Assembly (NCBI GenBank): GCA_009731375.1
Contig: BJOX01000021.1
Span: 174,915 to 205,571, forward strand
Origin: Paulinella micropora
Lineage: Eukaryota > Cercozoa > Imbricatea > Euglyphida
Direction: 5' to 3'
Length of the DNA: 30,657 nt
The position numbers were made by a program, and so were the translations under genes. The first letter of the stretch is position 1, and every line of letters starts with the position of its first letter. Shown one piece after another: positions 22,134-30,657 of this stretch. Under the pieces are notes generated by a model that saw only the letters and a program-made list of their open reading frames with translations, was not told where the DNA came from and searched no databases.

Positions 22134-22173
<40 letters not shown>
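21583..22173 (+). repeat. TATC-embedded minisatellite with a GTATCAGGGCTTCC core
   Basis: A core (GTTTGTTTGTATCAGGGC, then TTCCACAC and AACCAGACGTC) occurs at 21733, 21871, 21973 and 22079, and again at 22729 after copy 2 of the 546-bp unit. Between cores lie TATC repeats and an AACTTCTCTATC segment. Spacings are 138, 102 and 106 bases. Confidence 0.9.
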
Positions 22174-22680
22174 CACTTGAGGTGTCACTGACCCTCTCTT
22201 GGGCTTGATTTTTTGAAATGGGTGCCATCTGTCGACAGACAGAGAATTAGGGGATGGTGTGGGTGTGCTGGGCCCGTGGTGAGGTGCCTTTTGTGTGCCT
22301 AGCCATACGCCTATAAGTCATATGCCGAAATAGCGACGGGAAGCACAATCCTGTTCCCTCAGGGTGCCCTTTCTCGCTTGTTGAGCCCGGAATAAAACCC
22401 ACAGTGCTCTGTCGGTTTATACTAGACTGTCGAACAGTCTCGAAACTCCATCTGCTTACTGGGCCCTCTGTAATGGAGGTGGGAGCTCGTTCTGCAAGGG
22501 GCGCTTTATGGAACGAGCCCTGGCCCCGCCTGGTACTAGGAAGCTTTGGTATTGCCTGTATCAGTCCCTTCCGTGCAAACATCACGGCTTAGCTGGGCAT
22601 CGGGTTAATACTTTACCCACAGACTTCCTGGTTGACGAAATCAGAAGCTCCTTTTTTCTGACATTAGTCGATATTTCATC
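22174..22680 (+). repeat. 546-bp unit, copy 2 (B-A order, longest)
   Basis: These 507 bases run from CACTTGAGG to GATATTTCATC and lack only the linker. The copy sits inside the GTATCAGGGC minisatellite with ATCTATCTATCTCACTT on both sides. It holds three adjacent hairpins (22424-22520), an AATAAA, a box-A-like CGGCTTAGCTGG (22585-22596) and a T6 run (22652-22657). Open frames are short and the copies differ by indels, so a protein is unlikely. Confidence 0.92.
22424..22520 (+). other. Three consecutive hairpins in the 546-bp unit, candidate structured RNA
   Basis: AGACTG/CAGTCT (22424-22440, 5-base loop), CTCCAT/ATGGAG (22446-22478) and GG-A-GCTCGTTC/GAACGAGC-CC (22482-22520, one bulged A) follow one another. 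All three stems are unchanged in the copies at 23103 and 27408; the differences seen fall in loops. Transcription is not shown. Confidence 0.45.
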
Positions 22681-22826
22681 TATCTATCTCACTTCTTTAT
22701 CTATCTATCTATCTACATAGTATATATTGTTTGTTTGTATCAGGGCTTCCACACCAACCAGACGTTTGCAACAGTGGAGGTTTATCTATCTATCTATCTA
22801 TCTACCTATCTATCTATCTCTATCTA

Positions 22827-22858
<32 letters not shown>

Positions 22859-22972
22859 GCTATCTATCTAATCTATCTATATATATACGTATATATATAT
22901 ATATATATATATATATCTATCTATCTATCTATCTATCTATCTTATCTGTCTATCTTATCTATGTATCTTATT

Positions 22973-23008
<36 letters not shown>

Positions 23009-23054
23009 TTATCTATCTATATGTCTATCTATATATCTGTCTATCCATCTATCC

Positions 23055-23098
<44 letters not shown>

Positions 23099-23102
23099 AT
23101 CT
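22681..23102. repeat. TATC array with the fifth GTATCAGGGC core
   Basis: It contains the minisatellite core at 22729, then TATC repeats and a TATATA stretch (22876-22916). Confidence 0.92.
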
Positions 23103-23405
23103 GCTTGTTGAGCACGGAATGAAACCCACGGTGCTCTATCGGTTTATACTAGACTGTCGAACAGTCTCGAAACTCCATCTGCTTACTGGGTCCTCTGTAA
23201 TGGAGGTGGGAGCTCGTTCTGCAAGGGGCGCTTATGGAACGAGCCCTGGCCCCGCCTGGTACTAGGGAGGTTTTGGTATCGCCTGTATCAGTCCCTTCCG
23301 TGCAAACATCACGGCTTAGCTGGGCATCGGGTTAATACTTGACCCACAGACTTCCTTGGTTGACGAAATCAGAAGCTCCTTTTTCTGACATTAGTCGATA
23401 TCTCA
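23103..23405 (+). repeat. 546-bp unit, copy 3 (partial)
   Basis: It starts at GCTTGTTGAGC, in the middle of part B, directly after TATC repeats, and ends at GATATCTCAT before TATC repeats. It is about 97 percent alike to copies 2 and 4 by eye. Confidence 0.9.
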
Positions 23406-23406
23406 T

Positions 23407-23448
<42 letters not shown>

Positions 23449-23509
23449 ATCTATCTATCTATCTATATATCTATATATCTATCTATCTATCTAATCTATC
23501 TATCTATCC
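23406..23509. repeat. TATC array
   Basis: TATC repeats with two ATAT variants separate copy 3 from a unique stretch. Confidence 0.95.
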
Positions 23510-23690
23510 AGTAGTAGTAGTTGTTTCAAACGAAAGCCTTTAACATTTTTCAAGTAAGGAATAATGAAAAAATTTGGCCAAGACAAATTATCCCGTAATA
23601 ACGGTACATTTGTTATTCAAAGTTGTGAAGAGTTTCGGCCAGCCCGTAATTACGGTACGTTTGTTATCCACAAATAAAAGCTTAGCCTAA
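23510..23690. other. Unique stretch with two CCGTAAT palindromes
   Basis: A motif CCGTAAT(A/T)ACGGTAC followed by TTTGTTAT occurs at 23593 and 23644; the second copy is the perfect 12-base palindrome CCGTAATTACGG (23644-23655). No gene was recognised. Confidence 0.75.
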
Positions 23691-24120
23691 ATGGATAGCA
23701 CAGCGGTGGCTTGTTCGTTAGCCATGGATAGCACGGCGGTGGCTTGTTCATTAGCCATGGATAGCATGGCGGTGGCTTGTTCATTAGCCATGGATAGCAC
23801 AGCGGCGGCTTGTCAATTAGCCATGGATTATCCAGACATCATTTGTTCATTAGCCATGGATAGCATGGCGGTGGCTTGTTCATTAGCCATGGATAGCACA
23901 GCGGTGGCTTGTCAATTAGCCATGGATTATCTGGATAGCACGGCGGTGGCTTGTTCATTAGCCATGGATAGCACAGCGGTGGCTTGTCAATTAGCCATGG
24001 ATTATCCAGACATCATATCTATCTCCTTCCTAGGTGAGAAATCAGGCCACGGCGCCACCGCAAGGCCTTCCCTTAGTCATGGATAGCACAGCGGTGGCTT
24101 CATCATTAGCCATGGATACG
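23691..24120 (+). repeat. 33-bp in-frame minisatellite
   Basis: About nine to ten units of 33 bases (ATGGATAGCACAGCGGTGGC...) encode an 11-residue repeat, MDSTAVACSLA, with variants such as MDYPDIICSLA. A run of 131 codons stays open (23691-24086). There is no recognisable domain, and because the unit length is a multiple of three it stays open automatically. I therefore list it as a repeat; an exon cannot be excluded. Confidence 0.8.
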
Positions 24121-24152
24121 CCCCCCGTGGCTCCCAGTACAGGCAGCAGGTT

Positions 24153-24153
<1 letters not shown>

Positions 24154-24194
<41 letters not shown>

Positions 24195-24214
24195 TCTCAT
24201 TCTCTCATTCTCTC

Positions 24215-24248
<34 letters not shown>

Positions 24249-24306
24249 ATTCCTTTTCTCATAAAGACTATCGGCAAACTTAACAGAAAAGGGGAAATGT
24301 ATCTAT

Positions 24307-24358
<52 letters not shown>

Positions 24359-24407
24359 TATACCTATCCCCCCTGATAGCTCCCATTCCATGATGAAGTG
24401 GTCTTCG

Positions 24408-24451
<44 letters not shown>

Positions 24452-24521
24452 ATGTATCTATCTATGTATCTAATGTATCTCTCTCTCTCTCTCTCTCTTT
24501 CAATCGCTCTCTCTCTCTATC

Positions 24522-24572
<51 letters not shown>

Positions 24573-24640
24573 CTCTATCTATATCGATGTCTCTATCTCT
24601 ATCTATCTCCATCTCTATCTATCTATCTTTCTATATGTTC
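24154..24640. repeat. CT, CA and TATC microsatellite tracts
   Basis: CT with CA (24154-24215), TATC (24216-24250), a short unique stretch (24250-24310), CT (24308-24354), a second short unique stretch, then TATC and CT to 24640. Confidence 0.94.
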
Positions 24641-24672
24641 CTACCATTCTGTTTTTTGGATGTACATAAGGG

Positions 24673-24673
24673 G

Positions 24674-24733
<60 letters not shown>

Positions 24734-24808
24734 AAAAANNNNNNNNNNNNNNNNNNNNNNNNNNNNNNNNNNNNNNNNNNNNNNNNNNNNNNNNNNNNNN
24801 NNNNNGGG

Positions 24809-24842
<34 letters not shown>
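24673..24842. repeat. Poly-A tract with an internal gap
   Basis: About 60 A, a 67-base N run (24739-24805), GGG and a further 33 A. It may be the tail of an unseen element, but no body is visible. Confidence 0.93.
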
Positions 24843-24844
<2 letters not shown>

Positions 24845-24879
24845 AGAAGAAAGAAAAAAGCAGAATTCATTATGACCTC

Positions 24880-24898
24880 CTGAGAAGTTCCGCGACAA

Positions 24899-24930
<32 letters not shown>

Positions 24931-24978
24931 TTCTATAGAAAAGGCGAAACTAAGACCGTCTGAGAAACTGTGTGAATA

Positions 24979-25013
<35 letters not shown>

Positions 25014-25107
25014 CCTACCTACCTACTTCTATAGAAAAAAAGGCGGAACTAAGACCGTCTGAGGAATCATACGAATATTATCTATCTATCATCTATCTAT
25101 CTATCTT

Positions 25108-25142
<35 letters not shown>

Positions 25143-25313
25143 ATCTTTCTATCTATCTATCTATCTATCTATCTATTTCTAAAGAAAAAAGGCGGAACTA
25201 AGACCGTCTGAGAAATTATACAAATACTATCTATCTATCTATCTATCTGTCTATCTATCTATCTATCTATCTATCTATCAATCTATCTATCTATCTATCT
25301 ATCTGTCTATCTG

Positions 25314-25344
<31 letters not shown>

Positions 25345-25629
25345 ATCTATCTATCTATGTATCTATCTATCTATCTATCTATCTATCTACTTCTAAAGAA
25401 AAAAAGTCGGAACTAAGACCGTCTGAGAAATTATACGAATACTATCTATCTATATATCTATCTATCTATCTATCTATTTCTATAGAAACAAAAGGCGGAA
25501 CTAAGACCGTCTGAGAAACGAATACTATCTATCTATCTATCTATCTATCTATATATCTATCTATCTATCTATTTCGATAGAAAAAAGGCGGAACTAAGAC
25601 CGACTGAGAAACTATGCGAATACTATCTG

Positions 25630-25674
<45 letters not shown>

Positions 25675-25718
25675 AGAAAAAAGGCGGAACTAAGATCGTC
25701 TGAGAAACTGTGAGAATA

Positions 25719-25754
<36 letters not shown>

Positions 25755-25985
25755 ATCTATTTATCTATTTATCTACCTATCTATCTAACTATTTCTATAG
25801 ACAAAAAGCGGAATATATATATATATATATGTATATATAACTAACTAACTATTTCGATAGAAAAAAAGCGGAACTGGGGCCCTCTGAGAAGCTCTGCGAA
25901 TACTACAGCTATCTGTATATCTATATAGCTATATATCTATAGATATGTATCTGTCTATCTATCTATCTGTCTATCTATCTATCTG

Positions 25986-26018
<33 letters not shown>

Positions 26019-26175
26019 ATATATGTATATATGTATATACAACTATTTCGATAGAAAAAAAGCGGAAGTGGGGCCCTCTGAGAAGATCTGCGAATACCAC
26101 CTATCTATCTATCTATCTATATACCTATATATCTATATATATGCATCTGTCTATCTATCTATATATCTATCTATA

Positions 26176-26213
<38 letters not shown>

Positions 26214-26234
26214 GCTAGCTAGCTAGCTATCTAG

Positions 26235-26270
<36 letters not shown>

Positions 26271-26469
26271 TCTATGTTTAGAAAAATGGCGGAACTGGGC
26301 CCCTCTGAGAAGCTCTGCGAATACTACCTAGCCATCTATCTATCTATATATCTATATATATGTATATATATATATATATATATTCTATATATAGAAAAAA
26401 GGCGGAACTGGACCCCTCTGAGAAGCTCTGTGAATACTCTATCTCTATCTATCTATATATCTATCTATA

Positions 26470-26500
<31 letters not shown>

Positions 26501-26625
26501 TCTATATATAGAAAAAAGGCGGAACTGGGCCCCTCTGAGAAGCTCTGCGAATACTATATCTCTATCTATCTATCTGTCTATCTATCTATCTATCTATCTA
26601 TCAGAAGCTCTGCGAATACTATATC

Positions 26626-26670
<45 letters not shown>

Positions 26671-27019
26671 TCTATATATAGAAAAAAGGCGGAACTGGGC
26701 CCGTCTGACAAGCTCTGCGAATACTATATCTCTATCTATCTATCTATCTATTACTATCTATCTATCTATCTATTCTATATATAGAAAATAGGCGGAACTG
26801 GGCCCCTCTGAGAAGCTCTGCGAATACTATATCTCTATCTATATATCTATCTATCTATCTAACTATCTATCTATCTATCATTCTATCTATCCATCTATCT
26901 ATCTATCTATTCAATATATTAAAAAAAGGCGGAACTGGGCCCCTCTGAAAAGCTCTGCGATACTACCTAGATATCTATCTATCTATATATCTATATACAT
27001 GTATGTATATATATATATA

Positions 27020-27053
<34 letters not shown>

Positions 27054-27108
27054 TCTATATATAGAAAAAAGGCGGAACTGGGCCCGTCTGAAAAGCTGTG
27101 CGAGTACT
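24880..27108 (+). repeat. Block array: conserved 50-bp blocks separated by variable TATC tracts
   Basis: About 17 blocks of the form CTATAGAAAAAAGGCGGAAC...CTGAGAA...CGAATACTA are separated by TATC tracts of different length. Blocks before about 25720 carry AACTAAGACCGTCTGAGAAA; those after 25857 carry AACTGGGCCCCTCTGAGAAG. A degenerate block near 25800 marks the boundary. Most blocks begin with a small palindrome (TTCTATAGAA or TCTATATATAGA). Confidence 0.9.
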
Positions 27109-27143
27109 ACTTGACTCCAAGAGGCTGTGTCAAGGTCATATTA

Positions 27144-27180
<37 letters not shown>

Positions 27181-27285
27181 ACTATCTAACTATTTATCTA
27201 TCTATTTATCTATCTATTTATCTATCTATCTATCTACCTACCTACCTACCTACCTACCTACCTACCTACCTACCTACCTATCTAC

Positions 27286-27335
<50 letters not shown>

Positions 27336-27407
27336 GAGAAGCTGTGTGAATACAACTTGACTCCACGAGGCTGTGTCAAGGTCATATTATATTATCTATC
27401 TATCTAT
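27109..27407 (+). repeat. CTTGACTCC...GTCAAGG blocks with TATC and TACC tracts
   Basis: The block CTTGACTCCAAGAGGCTGTG, followed by TCAAGGTCATATTATATTA, occurs at 27109 and 27354, and again degenerate at 28168 and 28398. It contains a 6-bp inverted repeat, CTTGAC/GTCAAG. TATC and TACC repeats lie between. Confidence 0.85.
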
Positions 27408-27836
27408 CGACAGAGAATTAGGGGATGGTGTGGGTGTGCTGGGCCCGTGGTGAGGTGCCTTTTGTGTGCCTAGCCATACGCCTATAAGTCACATGCCGAA
27501 ATAGCGACGGGAAGCACAATCCTGTTCCCTCAGGGTGCCCTTTCTCGCTTGTTGAGCCCGGAATAAAACCCACAGTGCTCTGTCGGTTTATACTAGACTG
27601 TCGAACAGTCTCGAAACTCCATCTGCTTACTGGGTCCTCTGTAATGGAGGTGGGAGCTCGTTCTGCAAGGGGCGCTTATGGAACGAGCCCTGGCCCCGCC
27701 TGGTACTAGGGAGCTTTGGTATCGCCTGTATCAGTCCCTTCCGTGCAAACATCACGGCTTAGCTGGGCATCGGGTTAATACNNNNNNNNNNCGAAATCAG
27801 AAGCTCCTTTTTTCTGACATTAGTCGATATCTCATC
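27408..27836 (+). repeat. 546-bp unit, copy 4 (partial)
   Basis: It starts at CGACAGAGAATTAGGGG directly after TATC repeats and ends at GATATCTCATC before TATC repeats. A 10-base gap (27782-27791) stands where copies 2 and 3 have about 25-27 bases. The hairpin region is intact. Confidence 0.9.
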
Positions 27837-28429
<593 letters not shown>

Positions 28430-28612
28430 TTATTTGTTAATTTATTCATTACTTTTGAATATTGATATTATTATCATTATATATGTCTGTGTGTGTATGC
28501 TTTTTTTTTTCGCTTTTTTTTTTTTTTTCCTTTATATGATTTGTTTTTGCTTGTAGGGCGATCGATGTGATTTCGTTCATCTAACAGCCCCAAACGGGGT
28601 ATCATATTGTAT

Positions 28613-28620
<8 letters not shown>
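28430..28620. other. AT-rich unassigned stretch with T runs
   Basis: No frame or family was recognised. A small hairpin, CCCC-AAAC-GGGG, lies at 28588-28599. Confidence 0.6.
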
Positions 28621-28652
<32 letters not shown>

Positions 28653-28713
28653 AAATATCATTCTATCTGTCTATCTGTCTGTCTATCTATCTATCTATCT
28701 ATCTATCTATCCA

Positions 28714-28745
<32 letters not shown>

Positions 28746-28779
28746 TCTCTCTCTCTCTCTCTTACTCTCTCTCTCTCTC

Positions 28780-28828
<49 letters not shown>

Positions 28829-28942
28829 ATACATATATACATTTAAATATTATGTATATATATATATTATGTATACATATATACATGTATGTATGTATGT
28901 ATATATATATATATATATGTATATAATATATATATATATATG

Positions 28943-28992
<50 letters not shown>
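28621..28992. repeat. TA, TATC/TGTC, CT and TATA tracts
   Basis: TATA, then TATC/TGTC, then CT (28747-28824), then about 160 bases of TA and TATG repeats. Confidence 0.94.
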
Positions 28993-29489
<497 letters not shown>

Positions 29490-29493
29490 GTAG

Positions 29494-29716
29494 GTAGGTT
29501 GGTAGGTGGATAGGTGGATAGATAGATAGATGGAAAGACGGATATATATATATATGGGTGGATAGATGGATAGATAGATAGATAGAAAGACGGATATATA
29601 TATATTATATATATATATCCGTCTTTCTATCTATCTATCTATCCATCTATCCACCCATATATATATATCCGTCTTTCCATCTATCTATCTATCCATCTAT
29701 CCACCTACCAACCTAC
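29494..29716. repeat. Near-perfect palindrome with arms of about 110 bp
   Basis: The arm 29494-29605 (GTAGGTTGGTAGGTGG..., with two GAAAGACGGATATAT blocks) is repeated in reverse complement in 29607-29716. I find one substitution and a 2-base length difference. The centre is a TA run at about 29606, with essentially no spacer. Confidence 0.9.
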
Positions 29717-29737
29717 TTTCCTACCACCTACCTATGG

Positions 29738-29768
<31 letters not shown>

Positions 29769-29785
29769 CACCCATATATCTATCG

Positions 29786-29825
<40 letters not shown>

Positions 29826-29859
29826 ATCTATCTATCTATCCATCTATGCACCTACGTAC

Positions 29860-29918
<59 letters not shown>

Positions 29919-30097
29919 GCTATCTATCTATGCACCTACCTACCTACCTACCTACCTACCACCTACCTACCTATCTATCTATCTGTCTATCTATCTATCT
30001 ATCTATCTATCTGTCTATTCAGGAGTAGATATCCTATGTTTGTGCCGATTCTTTTACATATCTATCTATCTATCTATCTATTTATCTATATATCTAT

Positions 30098-30133
<36 letters not shown>

Positions 30134-30232
30134 ATATCTATATACGTACCTACATATTATATATATATATCATAATCTATATATATTTTCAGGCGCAGAC
30201 ATCCCGTGTCTGTCAGTTGTTTAACCTATCTG

Positions 30233-30266
<34 letters not shown>

Positions 30267-30326
30267 CATCTATCTATCTATCTATCTGTCTGTCTATCCA
30301 TCTATCCATCTATCTATCTATCTATC
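29717..30326. repeat. TATC/TACC arrays with two related TTCAGG islands
   Basis: TATC and TACC repeats. Two related islands of about 30 bases begin TTCAGG at 30018 and 30188 (AGATATCCTATGTTTGT and AGACATCCCGTGTCTGT). Confidence 0.93.
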
Positions 30327-30657
30327 TTTTTTTCTGACATTAGTCGATATCTCATCAGTTGATCTCATCACTTACTCCACGGAGCGAACCAAACCAAGGC
30401 CACTTGAGGTGTCACTGACCCTCCCTTGGGCTTGGTTTTTTGAAATGGGTGCCATCTGTCGACAGACAGAGAATTAGGGGATGGTGTGGGTGTGCTGGGC
30501 CCGTGGTGGGGTGCCTTATGTGTGCCTAGCCATACGCCCATAAGTCACATGCCGAAATAGCGACGGGAAGCACAATCCTGTTCCCTCAGGGTGCCCTTTC
30601 TCGCTTGTTGAGCCCGGAATAAAACCCACAGTGCTCTGTCGGTTTATACTAGACTGT
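30327..30657 (+). repeat. 546-bp unit, copy 5 (A-linker-B order, runs off the window)
   Basis: It starts in TTTTTTCTGACATTAGTCG directly after TATC repeats, passes through the linker (with a short ACCAA duplication) into CACTTGAGG, and continues to the window end inside the first hairpin. Like copy 1 it shows the A-linker-B junction. Confidence 0.9.

Noticed and set aside
22247-22585. 112-codon minus-strand frame in the 546-bp unit as a gene
   Set aside because: Copies differ by single-base indels in this frame and it has no recognisable domain.
22585-22657. A functional tRNA gene
   Set aside because: Box A is good, but box B is poor and no cloverleaf with an anticodon arm could be drawn.
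24880-27108. CRISPR-like array (conserved blocks with variable spacers)
   Set aside because: The spacers are TATC microsatellite of irregular length, the blocks are diverged, and the context is eukaryotic.

Overview
This is eukaryotic, repeat-dominated DNA. No conventional host gene (no exon structure, tRNA or rRNA) could be supported. Most of the window is tetranucleotide microsatellite, TATC on one strand and GATA on the other, mixed with CT, CA, TTC, AAT and homopolymer tracts and with many assembly gaps (N runs). Non-LTR retrotransposons with an AP-type endonuclease and a YADD reverse transcriptase show that the host is a eukaryote. The sequence alone does not fix the species; an invertebrate, an alga or another protist would all fit.

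Layout. 1-4.1 kb: TATC then GATA arrays, a minisatellite of about 185 bp, and a higher-order repeat of about 505 bp (2892-3960). 4.2-6.7 kb: CA/CG and CT tracts, two copies of a short dispersed repeat, and unassigned sequence. 6.6-13.2 kb: one large GC-rich non-LTR retrotransposon on the minus strand. It has a structured 5' leader, an RNA-binding-like plus endonuclease reading frame, and a 1028-residue reverse transcriptase frame. The two frames are separated by one frameshift, and the element has (AAT)n/(ATT)n on both sides. 13.7-16.35 kb: three fragments of a second type of non-LTR element, all on the minus strand and head to tail, with (GAA)n tails between them. 16.3-18.8 kb: polypyrimidine, TATC and GATA arrays and a telomere-like G-rich tract. 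18.8-30.7 kb: GATA/TATC arrays carrying several minisatellites and five fragments of one non-coding unit of about 546 bp.

The two most interesting items are as follows. First, the unit of about 546 bp occurs five times on the same strand, is nearly identical between copies, and its copies are circularly permuted relative to one another. One copy sits cleanly inside a different minisatellite with a flanking direct repeat of about 17 bp. Second, the retroelements repeatedly abut trinucleotide microsatellites, as if those tracts served as tails, landing sites, or both.

The two frames of the large element would work together. The first would supply nucleic-acid binding and target nicking, the second target-primed reverse transcription. 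Everything else appears to be non-coding repeat DNA; long open frames in it are by-products of stop-free microsatellites.
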